Origin: Haloferax namakaokahaiae
GTDB lineage: Archaea; Halobacteriota; Halobacteria; Halobacteriales; Haloferacaceae
Length of the DNA stretch: 64,000 nt
Reading direction: 5' to 3'
Assembly (NCBI RefSeq): GCF_042663225.1
Contig: NZ_JBHTAA010000001.1
Coordinates: forward strand, 434,001 to 498,000
The translations under genes and the position numbers were made by a program. The notes beneath the pieces are model-generated. The model worked only from the letters and a program-made list of their open reading frames with translations, was not told the DNA's origin and did no database searches. Positions 7,972 to 15,675 of this stretch are shown here, piece by piece (position 1 is the stretch's first letter; the number at the start of each line of letters is the position of its first letter).

Positions 7972-8463
7972 ATGCAACGGTCCGACCAACGCGAGTCCGA
8001 ATCGTCTGTCGATGACATCCTCGCAGGGCTGAACCTCGACGACGAGGAGTCGGCCACGACGAAACGGGGTGGCAAGAGTGGCGGCCGACTCAGCGGTCTC
8101 TTCTCGCCGAAGACGTTCCTCCTCGCGCTCGTGCTCTCCGTCGTCGGTGGCATCATCGGCGGCGCAGTTCCAGTCGTCGGCTTTCTCGGTACCTTCCTCG
8201 GTATCGCCGCCGCTGGCTTCCTCCTCGGGATACTCGGTTCGACCCGTCGATACGCCGAAGTCGGTCTCGCCGGGGCAGTCGCCGCGGGGTTCGCGTTCCT
8301 CCTCTCGACGCTCCTGTCGGTGTTCGCGCCCTTCGCGCTCCAGTTGCTCGCCGAGTACGGAGTCGCCATCGCTGGCGTGGGTTCTGTGACGGGCGCGCTC
8401 GCTGGTCTCGTCGGACACTACTTCGGCCGAGATTTGCGGGACGGGTTGACCCGCGAGTTGTGA
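7972..8463 (+). CDS. small multi-pass membrane protein
   Basis: A 163-residue protein. About 35 charged residues precede four hydrophobic segments rich in Gly/Ala (FLLALVLSVVGGIIGGAVP, FLGTFLGIAAAGFLLGIL, GLAGAVAAGFAFLLSTLLSVF and GVAIAGVGSVTGALAGLVGHYFG). The Gly-rich hairpins resemble DUF456-type proteins, but I cannot assign a family firmly. It stands alone between gatD and the ArsR-type regulator, convergent with the latter. Confidence 0.65.
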   Translation: MQRSDQRESESSVDDILAGLNLDDEESATTKRGGKSGGRLSGLFSPKTFLLALVLSVVGGIIGGAVPVVGFLGTFLGIAAAGFLLGILGSTRRYAEVGLAGAVAAGFAFLLSTLLSVFAPFALQLLAEYGVAIAGVGSVTGALAGLVGHYFGRDLRDGLTREL

Positions 8464-8485
8464 AACCCGACTTTTGAAAATCTAA

Positions 8486-9139
8486 TTAGTTGATGTGCCA
8501 TCCGTCGGTTCGGCGACTGACGAGTCCGCCCTCCGCGAGGCGGTGGAGCGCCGCATCGACGATTCCGGGGTCGGCGTTCAGTTCGCGCGCAATCGTGCGG
8601 ACCGTCCGCGACCCGTGGGCGATGGCGGCGAGGATTTGCGCGTAAAACCGACTGTCGGCATCGACACCGAGGCGTTCGTTGATTCGGTCGAGAACCTCGG
8701 TGAGTCGGCCTTGGACCCACCGCTGAGCGAGCGAGAGTTCGTTGTCGAGTTCCTCTAAGTTCCCGAGTTCGCGCGCGAGCGAGGAGATGTCGTTGCTGTC
8801 CGACTGCTCGACTTCGAGCGAGACGTGTGGACATCGCCCTTTCATATCGAGGGTCGGACTCGGTGGATACGCGCTCTTGGCACCGAATCCGTAGGGTGAG
8901 ACGTTCACCTCCAGTCTGAGGTTACGAGAGATGTGGAAGTACTTGCGCCGCTGGTCGTCGGTGTGTGATTCGATAAGCCCCGCCTCTTCGAGTTTTCGCA
9001 GGTGGTCGATGACGGCTTTTGGGCTGACGCCGAGGTACTCGCTAATCTCGGTGACGTAGCACGGTTTGTGCGAGAGTAGCCGCAGAATGCGGCGGCGGTT
9101 TTCGTTCCCGAGTAGGTCAAGCAGTACCGCGGAATCCAT
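8486..9139 (-). CDS. ArsR-type winged-helix regulator with two HTH modules
   Basis: A 217-residue protein. Residues 1-70 are an ArsR/MarR-like winged helix (LLGNENRRRILRLLSHKP, VTEISEYLGVSPKAVIDHLRKLEEAGLI). A central part carries GRCPH and a helical linker. The last ~60 residues form a second wHTH (VRTIARELNADPGIVDAALHRLAEGGLVSRRTDGWHI). Such haloarchaeal double-wing proteins are DNA-binding regulators. The signal and target are unknown. The single Cys in GRCPHVS might sense metal or redox state, but there is no clear cluster. The gene is convergent with the preceding membrane protein gene. Confidence 0.8.
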   Translation of the reverse strand: MDSAVLLDLLGNENRRRILRLLSHKPCYVTEISEYLGVSPKAVIDHLRKLEEAGLIESHTDDQRRKYFHISRNLRLEVNVSPYGFGAKSAYPPSPTLDMKGRCPHVSLEVEQSDSNDISSLARELGNLEELDNELSLAQRWVQGRLTEVLDRINERLGVDADSRFYAQILAAIAHGSRTVRTIARELNADPGIVDAALHRLAEGGLVSRRTDGWHIN

Positions 9140-9204
9140 TACTCACCCATAGTCGGTAGGCGGGCAAAAGGTTGACTCATGGTGAATGCTACGCAGTCGC
9201 CCGA

Positions 9205-9882
9205 TTAGCTTCGAGAGCGCTCGGTCAGCGATGAAAACGCTTGCGAAGCGAGGTAGACCGAGAGGAACGAGAGTCCGACCGTGATTCCAGCGAGGAGCAG
9301 ACCGGCGTCGTACTTCAGCGGGGGATAGAACCCGAATCCGTAGTCGTACACGTCGTTGACCAACGCGAGGGCGAGCGCGAATCCGAGCGCGCCGCGCGTC
9401 GTCGCGCCGTACTTCGGGATGAGGAGCGCGAGGCCGAGAAAGCCGATGTGGGTGAGCATGATTCCCCAGTAGTCCCACAGGAGTGCCCCAGAAAAGCCGA
9501 AGTAGAGGTCGGGCCGGAGGTTGAGCGCGACGGCCGTCCAGATACCGTACTTGACGAGCCAGACGAACGCGAGGGTGTGGAGATATGCGAGCGGTCGATT
9601 TACGGGTGCGTCGGCAACACGCTTGCCGAGGTTCGGGAGCAACGTCGCCGCCGAGAGCGTCATCAACGCGAGTGCCGTCGGTGAGTCTCCAAACAGTGGG
9701 TAGAGAAACGTCGGAACGTCCGCGAGCGACGGGTCCGAGTGGACGTAGAAGCTCACGCCGACGAGGAACGCCGAGGCGTTGAGCGCGAGAAAGACGACGA
9801 GACTCGGGCCGTTGCCGAGGTAGTACTCGGCCCAGTCGTCGAGTCTCGAATCGAACTCCCGTGCGATATCACGAAGCCCCAT
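9205..9882 (-). CDS. DUF1405-like multi-pass membrane protein
   Basis: A 225-residue integral membrane protein with about six transmembrane segments and a conserved-looking centre VWLVKYGIWTAVALNLR... WDYWGIMLTHIGFLGLALL and VNDVYDYGFGFYPPL, which fits the DUF1405 family of archaea and Bacillus. Function is unknown. The open frame extends far upstream, but residues there are not hydrophobic or conserved-looking. ATG 9882 (MGLRDIAREFDS) gives a compact family-size protein. The gene is divergent from gpmI, with 117 bases between the two starts. Confidence 0.7.
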   Translation of the reverse strand: MGLRDIAREFDSRLDDWAEYYLGNGPSLVVFLALNASAFLVGVSFYVHSDPSLADVPTFLYPLFGDSPTALALMTLSAATLLPNLGKRVADAPVNRPLAYLHTLAFVWLVKYGIWTAVALNLRPDLYFGFSGALLWDYWGIMLTHIGFLGLALLIPKYGATTRGALGFALALALVNDVYDYGFGFYPPLKYDAGLLLAGITVGLSFLSVYLASQAFSSLTERSRS

Positions 9883-9999
9883 CGCCGAGTCGAACGGTGC
9901 GCCCGGAGAAAAGGCCGTCGGGACGGTGTGTGAACCCGTCTCAGGTATCACACCTGCCGAGAGCAAAGGACAATTACCGCGGGACGCCGAAGCACCGGC

Positions 10000-11538
10000 A
10001 TGGACGCAGCACTCATCATCCTCGATGGCTGGGGACTCGGCGAACACGACCGCCGAAGCGCTATCGAGGCGGCCGCAACGCCGAACTTCGACCGCTACCG
10101 TGACACTGGCGCGTTCGGTACGCTCATCGTGGACGGCCGCCGCGTCGGTCTGCCGGAAGGCCAGATGGGCAACAGCGAAGTCGGCCACCTCAACATCGGC
10201 GCTGGTCGCGTCGTCAAACAGGCCTACACCCGCATCGGCGACAGCATCGAAGACGGGTCGTTCGACGAGAACGAGGCCGTCACCGACGCGCTCGACCACG
10301 CCAAAGAGACCGGCGGGCGCGTCCACCTCATGGGTCTCGTCTCCGACGGCGGCGTTCACTCCGACCAAGACCACCTCTCCGCGCTCATCCGACTCGCGGC
10401 AGAACACGGCGTCGAAGCCGTCTCACACGCCTTCACCGACGGCCGCGACACCAGTCCGACCGGCGGCGAGGCGTACCTCGCGGACCTCGAAGCAGTCATC
10501 GACGAACACGGAACCGGACAGGTCGCCACCGTCTCCGGGCGCTACTACGCGATGGACCGCGACCAGAACTGGGAGCGCACCAAGCGCGCGTACGACGCAA
10601 TCGTCGAGCGCGAGGCCGAGTGGACTGCCGACAGCGCCGTCGAAGCGGTCACCGACTCCTACGCCCGCGGCGACACCGACGAGTTCGTCGAACCGACGCT
10701 CGTCGATGACGCGCCCGCCCTCGAAGACGGCGACAGTGTCATCTTCTTCAACTTCCGGTCCGACCGCGCTCGCCAACTCGTGCGTATGCTCTGCGATATC
10801 GAACCCGCGTGGGAGTTCGAGACCACGCCCCCGGAGATTCTCATGACGACGATGACGCAGTACGACAAGACGTTCGCCATCCCCGTCGCCTTCCCGCCGG
10901 AGCAACCCGAAGACACGCTCGGCGAGGTGCTCTCGGCGGCCGGCAAGACGCAGATGCGACTCGCGGAGTCCGAGAAGTATCCGCACGTCACCTACTTCCT
11001 CAACGGCGGCCGCGAAGTCGAGTTCGACGGCGAGATTCGCAGTATCGTCAAGAGTCCCGACGTGCCGACCTACGACCTCCAACCCGAGATGTCGGCCGAG
11101 GAACTCACCGACACCGCCATCGACATCATCGAATCGGACGACCCGAACGTGATGGTTCTCAACTACGCGAACCCCGACATGGTCGGTCACACGGGCGACT
11201 ACGACGCCGCAATCGCCGCCGTCGAAGCGGTTGACGAGCAACTCGGCCGACTGGTCGAGGCGGTCCAGTCGCACGGCGGGCACGTCTGTCTCACCGCCGA
11301 CCACGGCAACGCCGACGATATGGGCACCGAAGACGACCCGAACACGGCCCACACGTACAACCCCGTCCCGTTCGTCTACCTCACCCCCGAGGCGAGCGAC
11401 GAGGACGCCGAGCACCCCTACTCGGGCGGCCGCGTGATTCGAGACGATGGCTCGCTGTGTGATATCGCGCCCACGCTGCTCGAACTCGTCGGCGTGGACC
11501 AGCCATCGGCGATGACGGGCCAGTCGCTCCTCGACTGA
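10000..11538 (+). CDS. gpmI: 2,3-bisphosphoglycerate-independent phosphoglycerate mutase
   Basis: A 512-residue protein of the usual iPGM length. Metal and catalytic motifs are in order: DGWGLGE near the start, the Ser nucleophile in QMGNSEVGHLNIGAGR, GLVSDGGVHSDQDHL, FTDGRDTSPTGG, NFRSDRARQL, YANPDMVGHTGDY and TADHGNADDM. It interconverts 3- and 2-phosphoglycerate using two Mn ions in the lower glycolytic/gluconeogenic pathway. It is the bacterial-type long iPGM, not the short archaeal ApgM. A TATA-like CAATTACC sits ~28 bases before the ATG, suggesting a leaderless transcript. Confidence 0.96.
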   Translation: MDAALIILDGWGLGEHDRRSAIEAAATPNFDRYRDTGAFGTLIVDGRRVGLPEGQMGNSEVGHLNIGAGRVVKQAYTRIGDSIEDGSFDENEAVTDALDHAKETGGRVHLMGLVSDGGVHSDQDHLSALIRLAAEHGVEAVSHAFTDGRDTSPTGGEAYLADLEAVIDEHGTGQVATVSGRYYAMDRDQNWERTKRAYDAIVEREAEWTADSAVEAVTDSYARGDTDEFVEPTLVDDAPALEDGDSVIFFNFRSDRARQLVRMLCDIEPAWEFETTPPEILMTTMTQYDKTFAIPVAFPPEQPEDTLGEVLSAAGKTQMRLAESEKYPHVTYFLNGGREVEFDGEIRSIVKSPDVPTYDLQPEMSAEELTDTAIDIIESDDPNVMVLNYANPDMVGHTGDYDAAIAAVEAVDEQLGRLVEAVQSHGGHVCLTADHGNADDMGTEDDPNTAHTYNPVPFVYLTPEASDEDAEHPYSGGRVIRDDGSLCDIAPTLLELVGVDQPSAMTGQSLLD

Positions 11539-11571
11539 GACCGGCTACGCGCTCCCATTTTCTAGCCAGCC

Positions 11572-12231
11572 CTACTGATGCTGGCCGACGTTTGCCCGTT
11601 CGTTTTCTCGATTCTCTCGATAGTAGCGATAGGCAGGCCCGACGAGCAGTGCGACACCACCGAGGGCGATGAGCGCGATGAACTCCGGATGGAGGACTGC
11701 ATCGAGCGACTCGGTCGTGAGTGTCTCGACCGACGCGCCCGCGACGACACCCGCGACGGCCCACGGAATCTCACCGAGTGCGGTCCCGAGGACGAACGCG
11801 CCGAGCGGGACGTTCGCCACGCCGGATGCGACAGAGACAACGTCCGACGGGAGCGGAATCAGCCGACTCGCCGTGACGCCTCTGACCGTCCCCGTCACCG
11901 AAATCGCCTCTTCGCCAATCTCCGCGAGTCGCCCGCCACGCCCGTATCGACGGGCGACGAGGTAGGGCGGGATGCTCGTCGCCACGATGAGTGCGAGTGC
12001 GAACGGGATGCCAATCGGGCCGAACCCGTACCCAATCAGGAGCGCGAGGAGCGTCGTCGGCCACGCGAGAAACGGCCGAATCGCCGCGAGCGCGAGTGCG
12101 ACAGCGACGAGTCGAACCGGGTCGGCGGCGACCCACGCGGCGCGCTCGGTGACTGCCGCCGGTGAGACGACGAACGCCCCGATAGCGAGGGCGGCAATCA
12201 CTCCTCCGGCGATAAAACGGGTGCGGGTCAC
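11572..12231 (-). CDS. TVP38/TMEM64 family (SNARE-associated/VTT domain) membrane protein
   Basis: A 219-residue integral membrane protein with about six hydrophobic segments. The VTT-like region has LIGYGFGPIGIPFALALIVATSIPPYLVARR and SRLIPLPSDVVSVASGVANVPLGAFVLGTALGEIPWAVAGVVAG, the R-x-x-P/GxxxGE pattern seen in DedA/TMEM64-type proteins. Members are thought to act in lipid or ion handling across membranes. No specific substrate can be named. The gene is convergent with gpmI, and 33 bases separate their stops. Confidence 0.8.
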   Translation of the reverse strand: MTRTRFIAGGVIAALAIGAFVVSPAAVTERAAWVAADPVRLVAVALALAAIRPFLAWPTTLLALLIGYGFGPIGIPFALALIVATSIPPYLVARRYGRGGRLAEIGEEAISVTGTVRGVTASRLIPLPSDVVSVASGVANVPLGAFVLGTALGEIPWAVAGVVAGASVETLTTESLDAVLHPEFIALIALGGVALLVGPAYRYYRENRENERANVGQHQ

Positions 12232-12319
12232 GGCGCTTGCACTTCATCGACGAGGCGCGACCAAACCCTTTGTGCTTCGGAGCGTTTTAGCCGCCTGCGA
12301 CTCGACTGTGTGGCGAGTC

Positions 12320-12688
12320 GTGACTGAACGAGAGCCTGAGCGCGTCGAACTCGCGCTCGAACTGCTCGCCCACATCGAAGCCGACGAACTCTCGCTCGCG
12401 GAGGTCGTAGACCGCATCGAGACGGTGACGACGGACCCGTCGCTCACGCGTGACATCCTCGATACCGCCGAGATGCGCGGCATCATCGAGCGCGACGGCG
12501 CGAGGGTTTACCACCGACGCGGTGGGACGTTCGTCAGATTCGAGAGCCAAGTCGTCCAGCGAGAGGGCGAGTTCGACTGTCGCCGCTGCGGGGCGTCGAT
12601 TTCGACCGGCCACTTCGTCAAATTCGAATCCGGCGAACTCGGGCCGTTCGGCTCGTCGTGTATCAGGAAAGTACTCGGCCGCGAGTAG
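12320..12688 (+). CDS. small haloarchaeal protein with a C-terminal Cys cluster
   Basis: A 122-residue protein. The N-terminal part is helical and acidic (ERVELALELLAHIEADELSL) and resembles a winged-helix or DUF5830-type module. The C-terminal part has CRRCGASISTGHFVKFESG... SSC, a possible zinc knuckle with three Cys and a His. GTG 12320 is chosen as start because residues upstream are not conserved-looking. Another GTG lies at 12308. The last six codons and stop are repeated in frame immediately downstream (12695-12712). Function is unknown. A nucleic-acid-binding role is possible. Confidence 0.6.
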   Translation: MTEREPERVELALELLAHIEADELSLAEVVDRIETVTTDPSLTRDILDTAEMRGIIERDGARVYHRRGGTFVRFESQVVQREGEFDCRRCGASISTGHFVKFESGELGPFGSSCIRKVLGRE

Positions 12689-12712
12689 TTCCGAGTGCTC
12701 GGCCGCGAGTAG
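12671..12712 (+). repeat. 24-bp in-frame duplication of a gene 3' end including its stop
   Basis: The codons for VLGRE plus TAG at 12671-12688 recur at 12695-12712 (one synonymous change, GTA to GTG) after a six-base spacer TTCCGA. Read-through of the first stop would add FRVLGRE. Confidence 0.9.
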
Positions 12713-12747
12713 ACGAGTCGGCGAGCGAAACACGCTGTCGTCGGTCG

Positions 12748-13803
12748 TTATCGGCCGCGACGAAGTTCCTCGATGAGTTGTTCGAGGAGCTGTTGCTGCT
12801 GTTGAATCTGCTCGGTCTGCGCTTCGACGACCTCTCGGAGTGTCTCGATTTCGGCCTCGAGGTCGGCGTGAGACGATTCTGCGTGCGACGAATCGGCGGC
12901 CGATTCGAAAGCGGAGCCTTCGAATCCGAGGTCCGCCGCGTCGGCGACGGCGTTCTGCGTCGATTCGCTCGTTTTTGCCGTGGCTCCAGCAGCGCCAGAC
13001 GTCGCTTCGACGGTCTGTTCGACGGCCTGTTGTGCGCCGTCTTCGTCGCTTCGAGTCGCGTTCTTCGGCTCCTCGGCGAGTTCTCCGGGGTTCGCACTGA
13101 GGGGGTCGGGACCTGCGCCGAAGTCTGTATTGTCGCGGTCGGCGTCCGCTTCGTCTTCCTCGTCGGGGGCGACGCTCAGGCGGAACTCTTCGAGACTGCC
13201 GACGCCGTGGTGTGCACAGAGCGACGAGGAGAGACTCTCGCGGACGAGACGCGCCTGTTCGTTCGGCGTCTTGAACCGCTCTTGGCGGCCGTTTGACGTG
13301 AGGACGACGGTCGTTGCGACGCTTCCGGACTCGAATTCGAGGTCGGTCACGTCGTCGTAGTGGTACGCGTCGTAATCTTCGTCCCAGACGGCACTGCCGA
13401 TGTGGCGGACGAGGCGGTGCTCGGCGACGATGAGCGTGAGTTCGCTAAAGCGGAACGCCTGGACGACAGATTCGTCGGCGTCGAGGACGCCCGCGCTCGT
13501 GAGCACACCTTCGAGAATCGGCTGGAGTGCTTCGTCGAGACGTTTTACTGAGAGTCCGAACTTCTCACTCCCGTCGAGTCCGTAATCGAGGAGAATCTTC
13601 CCCTTTCGACGCCCTTCGCTCACCGAGATTCGCTCGGCGTTGAGCGGGTATTCATCGACTGACTCGTCGGAGAGCAGGCCTTCTGCGCGGTAGACCAGCG
13701 TCCGTGACGGCGTCACGAACAGTTCGTCCTCACCTCCGAGATGGATGCGCGAAACCACGGTCTCGCCGTCGAGGGCCGACTGGACGATCTCCGGTTGGCT
13801 CAT
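12748..13803 (-). CDS. haloarchaeal protein with PH-like N-terminus and C-terminal coiled coil
   Basis: A 351-residue protein I cannot name. Residues ~1-205 contain two similar beta-rich units: one starts with VVSRIHLGGEDELFVTPSRTLVYR, the second with VVQAFRFSELTLIVAEHRLVRHIG and VATTVVLTSNGRQERFKT. This looks like tandem bPH/YokE-type folds. Residues ~205-300 are acidic, low-complexity linker. The last ~50 residues form a coiled coil (LEAEIETLREVVEAQTEQIQ followed by QQQQLLEQLIEELRRGR). It is probably a cytosolic or membrane-surface scaffold. ATG 13803 (MSQPEIVQS) is preferred over the ATG four codons upstream. It is convergent with the small Cys-cluster gene. Confidence 0.6.
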   Translation of the reverse strand: MSQPEIVQSALDGETVVSRIHLGGEDELFVTPSRTLVYRAEGLLSDESVDEYPLNAERISVSEGRRKGKILLDYGLDGSEKFGLSVKRLDEALQPILEGVLTSAGVLDADESVVQAFRFSELTLIVAEHRLVRHIGSAVWDEDYDAYHYDDVTDLEFESGSVATTVVLTSNGRQERFKTPNEQARLVRESLSSSLCAHHGVGSLEEFRLSVAPDEEDEADADRDNTDFGAGPDPLSANPGELAEEPKNATRSDEDGAQQAVEQTVEATSGAAGATAKTSESTQNAVADAADLGFEGSAFESAADSSHAESSHADLEAEIETLREVVEAQTEQIQQQQQLLEQLIEELRRGR

Positions 13804-13898
13804 GCGTGGGACCACCCAGTGTTAGAGCATAAATCCGTGGGTGATTCTTCCAATCGAGTACTGTGGTGACGCGACCCGCACCCAGATAAGATGAGAAG

Positions 13899-13907
13899 GT
13901 TAAATAC
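13899..13907 (+). promoter_or_regulatory. TATA box of tRNA-Met
   Basis: GTTAAATAC lies about 25-33 bases before the first base of the mature tRNA, the normal archaeal spacing. Confidence 0.65.
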
Positions 13908-13931
13908 TACCACCGCACAACGCCAAGTTGA

Positions 13932-14080
13932 GCCCGGGTGGCTTAGCTGGACATAGCGCCGCACTCATAGGGTTTCACAATCGGTGCGGAACGCCTTGGA
14001 AGCCTCCGCCCCCCGCGAAGTCATGCCGGCTTCGCACCTGGGACATGCGGAGATCGTGGGTTCGGAGCCCACCCCGGGCA
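13932..14080 (+). tRNA. elongator tRNA-Met (CAU) with 75-nt intron
   Basis: The acceptor arms GCCCGGG (13932-13938) and CCCGGGC (14073-14079) pair perfectly and the T arm is GTGGGTTCGGAGCCCAC. The anticodon stem CCGCA/TGCGG is split by an intron at 13970-14044, after position 37. The junction folds as an ideal bulge-helix-bulge: 4 bp formed by CTCA (13964-13967) with TGGG (14039-14042), flanked by 3-nt bulges TA|G and AC|A. Excision gives a 74-nt tRNA with anticodon loop CTCATAA. CCA is not encoded. This agrees with the known haloarchaeal elongator tRNA-Met intron. Initiator tRNA would not have this intron. Confidence 0.95.
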
Positions 14081-14154
14081 CTATCTTCTACTGAATCTAC
14101 TCCCTGAGAACGTAGTTCATCCGTTGAATTTGCAGAGCGCCGTTCTCTGTGCGT

Positions 14155-15528
14155 TCACACCTGAATCACGTACGCCGACGCATCCCGATACTCGTTCGGC
14201 AGGTCGCCGATGCCCCAGCCTTCGCCGGTCGTCTCGATGTAGTAGTATTTGCGGTCCTCGTAGGTCCAGTAGTAGCCCGGCAAGTCGTCGCCGTAGATGC
14301 CGACGGCCATGTGCCCCGGCGGTTGAATCAACACCATGTCGTAGCCGAACGGTTCGCTCTGGAGAATCCCGGCGAGCATGATACTCGTGTCCTCGCAGTC
14401 GCCGCCGAGTTCGACCAACGTCTCGATGCTGAACTTCGTGAAGTCGTCGTAGCCGGTCGAGACGCTATCGGGGACGTAGGGGAGGCGTTGGACGAAGTCG
14501 ATGACGAACTCGACTTTCATCCGTTTGTCGGTGAAGCCGATATCCTCCGCGATGCCGTCCAATAAATCTGCGAACTCGGCGGCGAAGCCGTTCTGCATCT
14601 CGTACTGGACGAACTCCGGCCGACTCCGACCGTGGTCTCGCCGCCACGCCGCGGCGTAGGCACTCTTGAAGATGTAGTACGAGGCCTCCCAGTTCTGCCC
14701 GTTCGTTCGCCCGTAGATGGTGAAATCGAACACGCCCTCGGCGTTCGTTCGGACGTACTCGTCGGTCGCTTCCGATTCGAGACCCGCCAATTCGTCCGGC
14801 GTCACGCGGGCGATTTCCGATGCACCAGACTGGAGCGTGAACGGGTCGCTCTCGCCGACGTGGGTCACGTCGTTCGAACTGAGTGAGTCTATCGATTCGC
14901 CTTCCGGGACGAAGAACGCGAGATAGTGGAGGGTCTCGTCTCTCGCTTCCTCGGGAACGTCGATATCGACGGTCACCGATGTCGAGTTACTATTCCCCAT
15001 CTCGACGCTCGTTCGACCCGAAGCGAACGACCCAGCGCGGGGAAACTCAGCGAGCGAGACGTAGAGGTCCGAATTTTTGGTAGAGTATCCCTCGACACTC
15101 TCTTTCCACAACCGCACGGTGACCGAGTGCTGGGAGTACGACACGATGTGATTCCGCCGGTCGAACACCGCTGGATTGCGTGCAGTCAGTCCCTCCACGT
15201 CTTCGGAAGCGACTGTCGTGGACGCCGTGGTCGGTTCGGGTGTCGGCGTGGCGGTTGGCGACTCTGTGGTCGTCACCTGTGTTGTCGTCGTCGCCGTCGT
15301 CGTCTTCGCTGCTTGGGTCGTCGATTCGAGGTCCGACCGACGCGAGACTGACGGGTCACGAGGCGCGTAATCCTCCGAGTCGATCACGCCATCGCCATCC
15401 GTATCCTGAATTTGAGAACCGCCGCCGCCGGTACAACCCGCGAGTCCACCGAGCGCCGCAGACCCAATCCCAGCGAGAACAGACCGTCGTGAGGGACCGA
15501 CTGTCTCCTCACGTGTTCTATCCGTCAT
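14155..15528 (-). CDS. Tat-exported lipoprotein with transglutaminase-like domain
   Basis: A 457-residue protein. A twin-arginine signal and lipobox (SRRSVLAGIGSAALGGLAGC) is followed by a Ca-binding thrombospondin type 3-like repeat (DTDGDGVIDSEDYAPRDP), then a Thr/Ser/Pro linker likely O-glycosylated at the cell surface. After a beta-rich middle, residues ~320-457 form a transglutaminase/protease-like domain. Its Cys is in ELGGDCEDTSIML, its His in PPGHMAVGIYG, and an acidic third residue lies near YYYIETTG. It sits downstream of the S-layer gene on the same strand and may remodel envelope proteins. ATG 15528 starts seven codons inside the longest frame and gives a normal Tat n-region. Confidence 0.8.
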   Translation of the reverse strand: MTDRTREETVGPSRRSVLAGIGSAALGGLAGCTGGGGSQIQDTDGDGVIDSEDYAPRDPSVSRRSDLESTTQAAKTTTATTTTQVTTTESPTATPTPEPTTASTTVASEDVEGLTARNPAVFDRRNHIVSYSQHSVTVRLWKESVEGYSTKNSDLYVSLAEFPRAGSFASGRTSVEMGNSNSTSVTVDIDVPEEARDETLHYLAFFVPEGESIDSLSSNDVTHVGESDPFTLQSGASEIARVTPDELAGLESEATDEYVRTNAEGVFDFTIYGRTNGQNWEASYYIFKSAYAAAWRRDHGRSRPEFVQYEMQNGFAAEFADLLDGIAEDIGFTDKRMKVEFVIDFVQRLPYVPDSVSTGYDDFTKFSIETLVELGGDCEDTSIMLAGILQSEPFGYDMVLIQPPGHMAVGIYGDDLPGYYWTYEDRKYYYIETTGEGWGIGDLPNEYRDASAYVIQV

Positions 15529-15675
15529 ACCTACACATCCGCTCGTCACGGTGTTGAATCCACCTGCTCGAACGGACGCGAACGATTCGAGTACGAAAAT
15601 CAGCGCCGCCGCTCACCGGTCGAGCGTCGAAAGAATGGAAAAGGCCGGGAAAATCCCGGTAGTTAGCTATCGGCG

